Positions 1-8,801 of a DNA stretch of 64,000 nucleotides are shown here, one piece after another. The position numbers and the translations under genes were made by a program. The DNA is from Phyllobacterium trifolii (GTDB lineage: Bacteria; Pseudomonadota; Alphaproteobacteria; Rhizobiales; Rhizobiaceae): assembly GCF_014192095.1 (NCBI RefSeq), contig NZ_JACHXN010000006.1:186001-250000 (forward strand), in the 5' to 3' direction. The number at the start of each line of letters is the position of its first letter. Within the stretch, counting starts at the first letter, position 1. The notes below the pieces were generated by a model. The model saw only the letters and a program-made list of their open reading frames with translations. It searched no databases and had not been told where the DNA came from.

Positions 1-1
1 G

Positions 2-2212
2 AAGACGCTCGCTGCCGGGTTTCCGCAGGGCGTTGCTTATTCCATTCCATTCGACACGACTACCTTCGTCAGCCAGGCAATCGGCGAGGTCTACAAGACC
101 TTGTTCGAAGCGGCGCTTCTGGTACTGATCGTCATTCTCGTCTTCCTGCAGGACTGGCGCGCCATGCTGGTGCCCGCGACGACCGTGCCGGTGACCATCA
201 TCGGCGCTTTCGCAGCGATGGCTGCGATGGGATTTTCCGTCAACCTCTCGACCCTGTTCGCCATCGTGCTGGCGATCGGCATCGTCGTCGACGACGCAAT
301 CGTCGTGGTCGAGAGCGCCTCGCACAATATGGAGCGCGGCATGTCCGGCCATGACGCGGCCATTAGCGCGATGGATATGCTATTCGGGCCGATCGTCGGC
401 ATCACGCTCGTTCTCATGGCTGTGTTTCTGCCCGCTGCATTTCTGCCAGGTATCACCGGCCAGATATTTTCGCAGTTTGCTCTCGTTATTGCAGCCACTG
501 CGTTCATCAGCGCCATCAACGCCGCAACGTTGAAGCCGACGCAGTGCGCCATGTGGTTGCGGCCCCCGGTTCCGCCGGAACAACGCAACTTCTTTTTTCG
601 CGGGTTCAATGCAGTCTACCAGCGCCTCGAAAACGGCTATGTCCGTGTGATCGGTTCGATGGTAGCGCGCAGCGGCCTCATGGCGGTGATCGCACTGCTT
701 ATCGTCGCCGCCGCCGGTTACGGCATGTCGCGTGCGCCAACCGGCTTCCTGCCCATCGAGGATCAGGGTTATCTTCTGGCTGCGGTGCAATTGCCGGATG
801 GCGCTGCCCTTGGCCGCACGGAAAAGTCACTGGAGGAACTGGGGAAGGTCGCGAAGGAAACGCCGGGCGTCTCCCAGGTCATCACCATTGCCGGCATTTC
901 TGCCCTCGACAATAATTCCGCACTCGCCAATGCCGGTCTTGCCTACATCATGCTCGATGACTGGAGCAAGCGCGGCCCTGGCGAGGACCTGGCTTCCCTC
1001 TACAAAACGCTGAACGCGAAACTCAAAGGCGTGGGCGAGGGCAGGGTACTCGTTCTTCCGCCACCGCCGATCCAGGGTATCGGCAATGCCGGCGGGTTCA
1101 CCATGCAGACTGAACTACGCGACGGCAGTTTTGATCTCGCCAAACTGCAGAGCCTGACCAATGCCATAGTGAAAGCGGCTGAATCCCAGTCGGGTATTCA
1201 AAGCATCAATGCACCTTTTCAGGCCAATGCGCCGCAATATACCGTGGAAATCGATCGCGAGAAGATCGAGTCTCTCCAGCTGACGACCGATCTGGTTTTC
1301 GATACCCTCGCAAGCTATCTCGGCTCTAGCTATGTCGCTCAATTCAACAAGTTCGGCCGGGTGTTCCAGATTTATGTCCAGGGGGATGCACAATTCCGCC
1401 TGACGCCGGACAGCATCAACAACCTGACTGTGCGCAACAATAATGGCGACATGATCTCGCTCGGAACGGTGTTGACCATCATACCGAGCGTCGGCCCCTC
1501 TTTGATCAGCCTCTATAATCTCTATCCTTCGGCCTCGATCGTCGGCGTACCAGCGGCGACATTTTCGTCGGGCGAGGCGATGAACCTTATGGAAGAGATC
1601 GCGACCGCCACTCTGCCGAATGGCACGAGCTACGAATGGACGGCGCTGTCGTACCAGGAGAAGCTGGTCGGCAACCAGATGATCATGGTCTTCGCTCTTG
1701 CGCTGTTGCTGGTCTATCTGGTGCTCGCCGGGCAATATGAAAGCTGGATTGCCCCGGTATCGGTGCTGCTTGCTGCGCCGCTGTCATTAATCGGCCCTGT
1801 TTCCATTTTCCTCGGACTGCATGTCGCTATCAATCTCTACGTGCAGATCGGCCTTATTCTGCTCCTTGCGTTGTCGGCCAAGAATGCCATCCTCATCGTC
1901 GAAATGGCGCGTGAGTTGCGTGCGTCCGGGCAATCGATCATCGATTCAGCGACGGGCGCGGCACGGGCTCGCTTCCGGCCGATCCTGATGACGTCATTTG
2001 CCTTCATCCTCGGCGTGGCACCGCTGGTATTTGCGACCGGAGCTGGCGCAAGTGCCCGCAAGTCCATCGGCATCACGGTCTTCAGTGGCATGATCGCCTC
2101 GACCTGTCTTGCTGTCCTCTTCGTTCCTTCTTTCTTCGTAGTCATGCAGCGCTTTGAAGAGTGGCGTGCCACGCGCAAGCGTCCGGCGGAAGCAAAGGTC
2201 TTGGACACTTGA
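2..2212 (+). CDS. RND (HAE1/AcrB-type) multidrug efflux transporter, 5' truncated by window edge
   Basis: This is the inner-membrane pump of a tripartite proton-driven efflux system. The reading frame is open from base 2 with no start in the window, so the N-terminal third is missing; an internal Met at 101 is not the real start. The first residues seen correspond to the end of the first periplasmic loop, followed by TM2-TM4 with the proton-relay Asp pair in GIVVDDAIVVVE. A second hydrophobic block near the C-terminus (LVYLVLAGQYESW, then LIVEMARELR) is typical of the HAE1 half-repeat. About 736 residues are present of a usual 1030-1060. The membrane-fusion partner is presumably upstream, outside the window; no outer-membrane channel gene follows. 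Substrate cannot be inferred. Confidence 0.95.
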   Translation, partial: KTLAAGFPQGVAYSIPFDTTTFVSQAIGEVYKTLFEAALLVLIVILVFLQDWRAMLVPATTVPVTIIGAFAAMAAMGFSVNLSTLFAIVLAIGIVVDDAIVVVESASHNMERGMSGHDAAISAMDMLFGPIVGITLVLMAVFLPAAFLPGITGQIFSQFALVIAATAFISAINAATLKPTQCAMWLRPPVPPEQRNFFFRGFNAVYQRLENGYVRVIGSMVARSGLMAVIALLIVAAAGYGMSRAPTGFLPIEDQGYLLAAVQLPDGAALGRTEKSLEELGKVAKETPGVSQVITIAGISALDNNSALANAGLAYIMLDDWSKRGPGEDLASLYKTLNAKLKGVGEGRVLVLPPPPIQGIGNAGGFTMQTELRDGSFDLAKLQSLTNAIVKAAESQSGIQSINAPFQANAPQYTVEIDREKIESLQLTTDLVFDTLASYLGSSYVAQFNKFGRVFQIYVQGDAQFRLTPDSINNLTVRNNNGDMISLGTVLTIIPSVGPSLISLYNLYPSASIVGVPAATFSSGEAMNLMEEIATATLPNGTSYEWTALSYQEKLVGNQMIMVFALALLLVYLVLAGQYESWIAPVSVLLAAPLSLIGPVSIFLGLHVAINLYVQIGLILLLALSAKNAILIVEMARELRASGQSIIDSATGAARARFRPILMTSFAFILGVAPLVFATGAGASARKSIGITVFSGMIASTCLAVLFVPSFFVVMQRFEEWRATRKRPAEAKVLDT

Positions 2213-2252
2213 GTTTACGACCTATGCGCACCCCATCAGCGACATCCCAACT

Positions 2253-3014
2253 ATGAGTGCGCTTGCAATCGGCGGTGTCGCATTCGTCTGCCTGTCGTTT
2301 GCTGTGGTGGCGGGAATATTTATTCGTGACCGCCTGCCAAAGCATCACCTGAGTACGGATTCAAAAGAGGCAATCAAGCTTGCTACGGCAGTGGTCGGAA
2401 CATTGTCAGCGCTCGCGGTCGGGTTCCTGATCGCATCGGCAAAGACGGCATTCGATGACGCCGAGGCGGAGCTGAGAACATCGGTGGCGCGCGTGGTTCT
2501 GCTTGACCGGGTCATGGCGCATTACGGCCCCGAAACCAAAGAGGCGCGGCGTCTGCTTGCCGAACTGGTCAGCTTGCGGCTGCAGGACGCGTGGGTCGAC
2601 GAGGATCACGATGATACGACGCCGGACGCGCGCAAAAGCGACCTAGGGGTCGAGCCTGTTCAGGATCAATTGCGAGCCCTTTCTCCCGAAACCGACGCCA
2701 AACGCCAGCTCCAGTCGCGTGCCATTGCGATAAGCGGAGAAATTGCGGAGGCCCATTGGTTACTCCTCGAGAAAGGAGGCGAAGGTTTGCCCCAGGCTTT
2801 CCTTGTAATCCTTGTCTTCTGGCTTGCGTTGCTCTTTTTCACGTTCGGGCTTTTGGCACCGGCCAACGCCACGGTCATTGGCATGTTGTTCGTGTGCGCT
2901 CTCTCGGTCGGAGGAGCAATATTTCTGATTATCGACATGGCTCACCCATACCTCGGCATTATTCAGGTGTCCGATGCTCCGCTGCGGACCGCGCTTGAGC
3001 ATCTAGGGAGATGA
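2253..3014 (+). CDS. DUF4239-type membrane protein
   Basis: About 253 residues. An N-terminal TM segment (GGVAFVCLSFAVVAGIF) is followed by a second (VVGTLSALAVGFLIASAK), a long soluble charged middle (AFDDAEAEL onward, about residues 65-170), and two C-terminal TM segments (VILVFWLALLFFTFGLLAP and GMLFVCALSVGGAIFLIID). This two-plus-two topology and the ALAVGFLI-SAK motif match the DUF4239 (bestrophin-like) family from memory. I chose the ATG at 2253 because earlier in-frame starts lie inside the RND gene and give no sensible membrane start; no strong Shine-Dalgarno is visible. It follows the efflux gene by 40 bp and could be co-transcribed. Function unknown. Confidence 0.75.
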   Translation: MSALAIGGVAFVCLSFAVVAGIFIRDRLPKHHLSTDSKEAIKLATAVVGTLSALAVGFLIASAKTAFDDAEAELRTSVARVVLLDRVMAHYGPETKEARRLLAELVSLRLQDAWVDEDHDDTTPDARKSDLGVEPVQDQLRALSPETDAKRQLQSRAIAISGEIAEAHWLLLEKGGEGLPQAFLVILVFWLALLFFTFGLLAPANATVIGMLFVCALSVGGAIFLIIDMAHPYLGIIQVSDAPLRTALEHLGR

Positions 3015-3216
3015 AAGCCGGCCTCCCTCTGCAAGCAACGCACAATGGCGGATCAAATTTTCCCTGCAGCCGCGAGCTAAGACCTGTTTTGTGATAGGAT
3101 GTTTGAAAACAACAGCGTAGCATGTGAGGGAAAAGCCACTCTCACTCGGGGACGATGATCGGGCAGGGAATCAAAACCATACCGCGCATATTGAAGCGCC
3201 GCATCGGGAGCAGGCG

Positions 3217-4929
3217 GTGAAAATCCTGCGTCGATCCGCGGATCGCTGGGGTATCGCTGCCATCCCGGCATTTTTGCGGCGTCTTGGCCTTATGCTTCCG
3301 GACGGAAAAGCGTTGTCGCCCGACGTGCCGATGAACGCCCCTGCACTCCCGCTTTTGCCTTATGGCCTCTTGTTGCTCATGAGTGTTGGCGTCATCATAA
3401 CGGTGTTCGTCGTCGGTGTTGTCGAGAGCCGGGACCGCATGGTCTCGCAATCGAAAATCCAGTTGCGCCAGAAGACCGCCCTGCTCGAAGCCTATGTCAG
3501 CAAGATACTCGAGGCGAACGACATGGTGCTTCAGGGTATTTCGTCCGAGGTTGAACCGATGTCATGGCCGGAAATTGCTTCCTCCGAGCGTTTGGTTCGA
3601 TTTTTGGCTACCCAGAAGCAATTTCTGAAGCACTCGGGCGTTATTGCCCTTGTAGACCGCGACGGCAAACTCGTTTCTACCAGCGAAGGCTATCGCAACA
3701 GTTCGCTTGATGTGAACGACCGGGATTATTTCCGCTATCATCGGAATCATCCATCGGATGTCACATTTATAGGCGACCCGTTGATTGGCCGCGTATACGG
3801 GCAACCTTCCTTGACTATGAGCAAGGCTCTACGCCAGCCAGATGGGAAGTTCGACGGCTTGATACTGATCACGATGCCGATCGAATATTTCACCAGACTG
3901 TTCGATGGAGCGGCTTCTCCATCGGATGCTGCTCAATTCCTGCGCGGCAACGGGGAAGTCGTGGTGAACGTCCCGTTCTGGGAAGGCGGCGCAATCGTAC
4001 CTGATTGGTTTCGGCAGGCGACAGCCGAGAATCCAGTGTCGGGTGAGATGCACCACGTTTCTTCCTCGGAAGGCATTGACCGGCTGGTGGCCTACCGGAA
4101 GGTCGAAGGTTTCCCATTCTACGTAACCTACGGTATTGACGAGAATGCGCTGCTTGCTGGCTGGCGGCAGTCGGTACGCGTCTATGGTACGGTTCTGGCC
4201 ATCGCCCTTGCGGCGTTTCTCGTGACGGCCTGGCTGGCACGACGCCGTTCGATTGCATTGATGTATTCGAACGAGTCGCTGCGCGAAGTCAGCGAACGCC
4301 TACTGGTTTCACAGGACGAGGAGCGCCGTTCCATTGCCAGGGACCTTCACGATTCCACGGGTCAACACCTGATCGGCGCGGCGATGGAATTGGCGAACGT
4401 GAAATCCCTCCTGCCCGATAATGACGGTGAAACGTCGCGGGCGCTGGCGCGCACATCAAAACTCATTTCGCAAAGCAATGAGGAGCTTCGGACACTGTCC
4501 TATCTGTTGCATCCTCCGATGCTTGACGAATCCGGCCTTCCAAATGCCCTTGAGCTACTCGTCGTGGGTTTTGAGGAGCGCAGCGGACTGGAAATCGAAC
4601 TGAGGGTCGATCCCGTATTGGCGGCAAAACGACCCCCACCGGGTGTCGAACTCACGATTTTTCGAATCGTGCAGGAAGCGCTGACCAATATCTACCGTCA
4701 TTCCCACGCCGCCAAGGCAACGATCAGGCTGATCCGGCAGGGGAGCGAGCCCGATACGATCCTGTCGCTCACCGTCAAGGATGATGGTGTCGGTATCGAA
4801 AGGCGAAAGCGCAGGAATGTCGGCGTTGGTCTTTCCGGAATGGAGGCGCGGCTTCGCCCGCTCGACGGTACGATCGATATTTCGACTGGAAAAAAAGGCA
4901 CTACGATTTCGGTGAAAGTGCGCGGCTAG
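3217..4929 (+). CDS. Membrane sensor histidine kinase, NarL/DegS class (HisKA_3), with extracytoplasmic Cache-like sensor
   Basis: Two TM segments (LLPYGLLLLMSVGVIITVFV and VYGTVLAIALAAFLVTAWLA) flank a periplasmic region of about 250 residues that resembles a double-Cache/PDC sensor (for example GVIALVDRDGKLVSTSEG and NDRDYFRYH). The cytoplasmic part has the HisKA_3 box EERRSIARDLHDSTGQ with the phospho-acceptor His at about residue 378, an N-box FRIVQEALTNIYRHS and a G-box DDGVGIERR followed by GVGLSGMEAR. The frame is open from a GTG at 3124, but GTG 3217 has the better upstream purines (GGGAGCAGGCG). It ends 4 bp into the convergent DUF1622 gene. No response-regulator gene is adjacent; the nearest NarL-type regulator is at 14870-15502. 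Ligand unknown. Confidence 0.88.
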   Translation: MKILRRSADRWGIAAIPAFLRRLGLMLPDGKALSPDVPMNAPALPLLPYGLLLLMSVGVIITVFVVGVVESRDRMVSQSKIQLRQKTALLEAYVSKILEANDMVLQGISSEVEPMSWPEIASSERLVRFLATQKQFLKHSGVIALVDRDGKLVSTSEGYRNSSLDVNDRDYFRYHRNHPSDVTFIGDPLIGRVYGQPSLTMSKALRQPDGKFDGLILITMPIEYFTRLFDGAASPSDAAQFLRGNGEVVVNVPFWEGGAIVPDWFRQATAENPVSGEMHHVSSSEGIDRLVAYRKVEGFPFYVTYGIDENALLAGWRQSVRVYGTVLAIALAAFLVTAWLARRRSIALMYSNESLREVSERLLVSQDEERRSIARDLHDSTGQHLIGAAMELANVKSLLPDNDGETSRALARTSKLISQSNEELRTLSYLLHPPMLDESGLPNALELLVVGFEERSGLEIELRVDPVLAAKRPPPGVELTIFRIVQEALTNIYRHSHAAKATIRLIRQGSEPDTILSLTVKDDGVGIERRKRRNVGVGLSGMEARLRPLDGTIDISTGKKGTTISVKVRG

Positions 4930-5279
4930 TCGGAAGTACGCTGAAGTTCCCCGATGTCGCGTTGATCGCGCTCTAAAAAGAAGTTGAGGAAAGTACGGAC
5001 CACTGCGATCGCCGCAATGCGGCCGATGTCGTCCCAGGCCGGAGTGACTGAGGTTTCGAGGATGTCGGCTGCAAGCTGGAATGTCAGTCCCGCCACCAGC
5101 CAGCGCGAATAGCGCATCCACACGTGCCGGACCGCATGATGCCCTTCCGGGTGCGAAAACATCACCCTGGTGCCGTTGATAAATGCATCCACCGTGCCGA
5201 TCGCGATGATTATCAATGCGAAGATGTCGATGATCGAGACGATTGGTTCCGTAAGCTGGATCAACAGGTCCCTGAGCAT
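4926..5279 (-). CDS. DUF1622 family membrane protein
   Basis: 117 residues. TM segments are IVSIIDIFALIIIAIGTVDAF and a later pair around WLVAGLTFQLAADILETSV and IAAIAVVRTFLNFFLERD. The order of motifs (IDIFALIII, RWLVAGLTFQLAADI, IAVVRTFLNFFLERD) is that of the DUF1622 family of small integral membrane proteins. It starts 8 bp after the stop of the formylglycine-generating enzyme gene on the same strand, so it is the last gene of the sulfatase operon. Its 3' end overlaps the convergent sensor kinase by 4 bp. Family function is unknown. Confidence 0.85.
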   Translation of the reverse strand: MLRDLLIQLTEPIVSIIDIFALIIIAIGTVDAFINGTRVMFSHPEGHHAVRHVWMRYSRWLVAGLTFQLAADILETSVTPAWDDIGRIAAIAVVRTFLNFFLERDQRDIGELQRTSD

Positions 5280-5287
5280 CGCGCGTC

Positions 5288-6259
5288 TTATCCTTCGCTA
5301 CCGGGCCGGACGATACAGCGGAAGCCGAGATGCGAGATCGAGGTATCGACGGGCTGCGACATGCGCGCCGCCGGTCTGTAGCGCCGGCAGTAGTTCGGTG
5401 CGCAAAGATGCGAGCCGCCCTTGGTCACCCTTCGCGCGACCTTTATAGAGGGTTGACGCGGATCGAAGCTTTCCTCAAGCGTGCCGCCACGCGGATTGTC
5501 CGCTGTACAACAGGGGCTCGTTATCTTGCCGTGCTCACGGTACCAGTCAGTCGTCCATTCCCAGACATTGCCTGCCATATCGTAAAGACCATAGCCATTG
5601 GCCGGAAATGACCCCACCGGAGACGTATACTCGTATCCGTCGTCGAGCGTGTTCCGATAAGGAAAATTGCCCTGCCAGGTATTGGCCATGTGCTTGCCGT
5701 CCGGGGTAAACTCATCCCCCCAGACATATTCGGCCCCGTCCAGTCCACCGCAGGCGGCGAATTCCCATTCCGCTTCGGTGGGCAATTCCTTGCCCGCCCA
5801 GAGGCAATAGGCTTCGACATCCTCATAGGCGACATGGACGACGGGATGATCGGAGAGTTTCTTGATTGTGCTGGCGGGACCCCGCGGGTTGCGCCAATTG
5901 GCGCCGCGTACATAGACCCACCAATTGAAATGATTGCTCATGTCGACTGGACACGAGGGTTTCTTGAACATCGTCGAGGACGGCGCCAGCATTTCCGGCA
6001 AAGCCCCCGGATAGTCTTCTGGGTTGGCCGGTCTTTCAGCCAGCGTCACATAACCGGTCGCCTCGACAAAACGGGCAAAGTCTAGGTTGGTCACCGTAAA
6101 CTTGTCCATCCAGAAACCATTGACCCGGACCCTGTGCGCAGGGGCTTCCTCGGGGTAGTGGTTGTCCGAACCCATGCGAAATTCGCCGCCGGGAATCCAC
6201 ACCATGTTGTCGAAAGGAGCGGTCTTGGTTTGGGTTCGTTCCGGTTGGTCGAGCATCAT
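5288..6259 (-). CDS. Formylglycine-generating enzyme (sulfatase-modifying factor, SUMF1 family)
   Basis: Oxidises the active-site Cys of type I sulfatases to formylglycine, using O2 and a Cu(I) cofactor. 323 residues covering the whole FGE domain: WIPGGEFRMGSDNHYPEEAP near the N-terminus, DKFTVTNLDFARF, KELPTEAEWEFAACGG, YDMAGNVWEWTTDW and the C-terminal GGSHLCAPNYCRRYRPAAR. The two Cys in that last motif (about residues 286 and 291) align with the copper-binding pair Cys336/Cys341 of human FGE, so this should be a true FGE rather than an EgtB-like relative. No signal peptide is visible, so it should act in the cytoplasm. The ATG at 6259 is preceded by GGAG and overlaps the symporter stop (ATGA). 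The sulfatase is two genes upstream. Confidence 0.93.
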   Translation of the reverse strand: MMLDQPERTQTKTAPFDNMVWIPGGEFRMGSDNHYPEEAPAHRVRVNGFWMDKFTVTNLDFARFVEATGYVTLAERPANPEDYPGALPEMLAPSSTMFKKPSCPVDMSNHFNWWVYVRGANWRNPRGPASTIKKLSDHPVVHVAYEDVEAYCLWAGKELPTEAEWEFAACGGLDGAEYVWGDEFTPDGKHMANTWQGNFPYRNTLDDGYEYTSPVGSFPANGYGLYDMAGNVWEWTTDWYREHGKITSPCCTADNPRGGTLEESFDPRQPSIKVARRVTKGGSHLCAPNYCRRYRPAARMSQPVDTSISHLGFRCIVRPGSEG

Positions 6260-7122
6260 TTCATCTCCGGACGGAGCGCATGAATGCGAGTGCGCCATCT
6301 CACGTAGGGTATCGAGACGATAGCACCAATGACAAGATGGTAAAGCACGACCGCCATGACGGCCTTCTCGTCGGGAAAATTCAGGCTAGAGATTGCTAGC
6401 GCAACGCCAGGATGCCGCGTTCCCGTAGCGAGCGCGAGGACCGTACGGTCATCCGGATTTGGACCACCAAGGAAGTGACCGAGGGCAACGCCAATAAGCG
6501 TGAACAGCACGAGCATGATGACAATTCCGTTTCCGACCAACGCCCAGATGGCATGCGAGGCGATGAACAGGACGGGTACGACTGCGACGATCAAAAGCAA
6601 CGTTGCAAAACGGGAGATCGGGCGTTCGATGCGGCTTGCAAGGTCAGGCGCAAAGTGGCGGATGATGACGCCCGCTACCAACGGAACGATTATGGAGATC
6701 AGCACGACAGAAGCGATAGCGCTTGCGGGTTCGTGCATATCGATGTTGAACGAACTCCCGAGGGGACTGATGGCGAGGGGAACGAGCACAATCGAAACCA
6801 GTGCCGTCGCTACCAGCAGGCCGATTGTGTAGGAGGCCGAGCCACCGGCCTTCTCCTGCTTTCCCGGCAGCACCGGCGGAACCGGAGAAATGGCAAGCGT
6901 AACAAGCGCGATCTTGATGGCCGGGTGGAGATTGAACAGCAACGACAACAGCACCGCAACCGCGAGCATGAAAATATTCATGGAGAGAATTGAACGGACG
7001 AAAAGACTTGGTCTGCGGAACAGATACGTCACGTCATCGAAGGTCGCACGCAACCCAAGTGCGAAGACAATGAGAAACATACTCGCATTGATCGCGAATC
7101 CGATGATCTGCGCCAGCGTCAT
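6256..7122 (-). CDS. SBF/BASS-family (bile acid:Na+ symporter-like) transporter
   Basis: About 288 residues, almost wholly hydrophobic with 8-10 predicted TM helices. It begins MTLAQIIGFAINASMFLIVF and contains a proline-rich crossover ISPVPPVLPGK and a later GTRHPGVALAISS, both typical of bile-acid:sodium symporter (SBF) proteins. Start at 7122 is chosen over 7185 because GAGGGAAAGAGAC precedes it and the longer N-terminus is not membrane-like. It lies between the sulfatase (66 bp upstream) and the FGE gene (ATGA overlap). Other members carry bile acids, steroid sulfates, pyruvate or pantothenate. From context I infer an organic sulfate or its desulfated product as substrate, but the sequence does not prove this. 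Confidence 0.85.
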   Translation of the reverse strand: MTLAQIIGFAINASMFLIVFALGLRATFDDVTYLFRRPSLFVRSILSMNIFMLAVAVLLSLLFNLHPAIKIALVTLAISPVPPVLPGKQEKAGGSASYTIGLLVATALVSIVLVPLAISPLGSSFNIDMHEPASAIASVVLISIIVPLVAGVIIRHFAPDLASRIERPISRFATLLLIVAVVPVLFIASHAIWALVGNGIVIMLVLFTLIGVALGHFLGGPNPDDRTVLALATGTRHPGVALAISSLNFPDEKAVMAVVLYHLVIGAIVSIPYVRWRTRIHALRPEMK

Positions 7123-7188
7123 GTCTCTTTCCCTCGCCGATTGACGGGTGGCGGGCGGCTGTCTTGCGAAAGCCGCCCGTGACAATCT

Positions 7189-8772
7189 CTAATTGAACTT
7201 GCCACTGCTTGCTTCGGCCATCTTCGCGAGCGCGTCGTCTATGGTGAAGCTTGCCGCCTTCTGACTGGGCGGGAAATCCTTGAAGGTTGCTGCGAACTTG
7301 TCCGCTATCGTGTAGGCGCCAAACAAAATATAAGTGTGATACAGCTGCCACTCATAGTAGCTGTTGGACGTCACATCCGCCCGCTCGTAGGGATCAGTCC
7401 TGAGGTTGAATAGCTTCGGCAGCCGCAGCGGCGTAAATGGCTCCGCCCAAATCCGCATCGTGCCCTGACAGCGCTGTTCCATGAACACGACTTTCCAATT
7501 GTCGTAGCGGATGCCGAGAACATCGCCGTCGTCACTGAAATAGACGAAGAGCTTGCGTGGACTGCTAGCCTCTTCACCCGTGAGGTACGGTAGCAGATCA
7601 TACCCGTCGATATGGTTCTTGAATGGCTTGCCGTTGGCGGTATAGCCCTTTTTGAGCTTGTCCATCACGTCGGGATCGCCTGCCATGGCAAGGAAGGTCG
7701 GCAACCAATCATGGTGCTGGACGATTTCGTTCGATACCGACCCGGCCTTGATCTTCCCTGGCCAACGCACAAGCATCGGAACACGGAAGGCACCTTCCCA
7801 GTTGGAGTTCTTCTCGCTGCGAAATGGCGTCATGCCTCCATCCGGCCACGAGTTCATGTGGGGACCGTTGTCGGTCGAATACATGACGAACGTATCTCCG
7901 GCGATACCAAGCTCATCGAGATAGTCGAGCATATCGCCGACGTTCTTGTCGTGATCGATCATCGTATCATGATAGGGAGACTGCCAACGCCCGGCCTGTC
8001 CGAGGCTCGATTTTTTCGTGTGCGTAAACAGATGCATGTGCGTGGTGTTGAGCCAGACGAAGAATGGCTTGCCGGCGCTGTTCTGCCGCTTGATGAAATC
8101 CTTGGCGGCATCGACGAATTCTTCATCGCAGGTTTCCATACGCTTGGTGGTCAGCGGTCCGGTGTCCTTGATCTTTTGCTTGCCTACCTTGCCCCAGCGC
8201 TTTTGCTCCGTCGGGTCGTCCTTATCCTGTGCCCAGGAATGAATTACGCCGCGAGGGCCGATGTTTTCCCGAAAGCCCGGAAAGTCTTTTTCCGGAAAAT
8301 AGTCGTACATTTCAGGCTCTTCCTCGGCGTTGAGGTGGTACAGATTGCCAAAGAATTCATCGAAACCGTGGACCGTCGGCAGGAACTTGTTGAGATCTCC
8401 CAGGTGGTTCTTGCCGAACTGTCCTGTCGCATAACCCTGGTTTTTCAACAGGTCCGCGATCGTCACGATCTCGGGTTGAAGCCCGGCGGTTGCGCCAGGA
8501 ATGCCCACCTTGGACAGGCCGGTCCGGTAGGCGCTCTGGCCCGTGATGAAGGAAGACCTTCCGGCCGTGCACGACTGTTCGCCATAGCTGTCGGTGAACA
8601 TCATGCCTTCTTTGGCGAGGCGATCGATATTGGGCGTCTGATATCCCATCAAGCCGCGGCTGTAGCAGCTCAGATTGGAGATGCCGATATCGTCACCCCA
8701 AATAACGAGAATATTGGGTTGACCTCCACCCTTCTTTGGTTTGCCGCTCTTTTTATCCTTAGCCAACTTCAT
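7189..8772 (-). CDS. Type I sulfatase (arylsulfatase-like), C-x-A-x-R active-site form
   Basis: 527 residues of the alkaline-phosphatase-like sulfatase superfamily. ILVIWGDDIGISNLSCYSRG carries the metal-binding Asp pair, QTPNIDRLAKEGMMFTDSYG precedes the nucleophile motif C68-T-A-G-R72, and further conserved blocks are FGKNHLGD, THMHLFTH and TDNGPHMNSWPDGG. Canonical motifs are C-x-P-x-R; Ala replaces Pro here, a variant I know from other bacterial sulfatases. The N-terminus is strongly basic (KLAKDKKSGKPKKGGG) with no hydrophobic signal segment, so a cytoplasmic enzyme is likely. The start at 8772 has GAGGAG upstream. It shares an operon with the maturation enzyme (5288-6259) and a symporter. 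Natural substrate unknown. Confidence 0.93.
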   Translation of the reverse strand: MKLAKDKKSGKPKKGGGQPNILVIWGDDIGISNLSCYSRGLMGYQTPNIDRLAKEGMMFTDSYGEQSCTAGRSSFITGQSAYRTGLSKVGIPGATAGLQPEIVTIADLLKNQGYATGQFGKNHLGDLNKFLPTVHGFDEFFGNLYHLNAEEEPEMYDYFPEKDFPGFRENIGPRGVIHSWAQDKDDPTEQKRWGKVGKQKIKDTGPLTTKRMETCDEEFVDAAKDFIKRQNSAGKPFFVWLNTTHMHLFTHTKKSSLGQAGRWQSPYHDTMIDHDKNVGDMLDYLDELGIAGDTFVMYSTDNGPHMNSWPDGGMTPFRSEKNSNWEGAFRVPMLVRWPGKIKAGSVSNEIVQHHDWLPTFLAMAGDPDVMDKLKKGYTANGKPFKNHIDGYDLLPYLTGEEASSPRKLFVYFSDDGDVLGIRYDNWKVVFMEQRCQGTMRIWAEPFTPLRLPKLFNLRTDPYERADVTSNSYYEWQLYHTYILFGAYTIADKFAATFKDFPPSQKAASFTIDDALAKMAEASSGKFN

Positions 8773-8801
8773 AACTCCTCTTTGAACGATTACTCTAGGA
8801 A

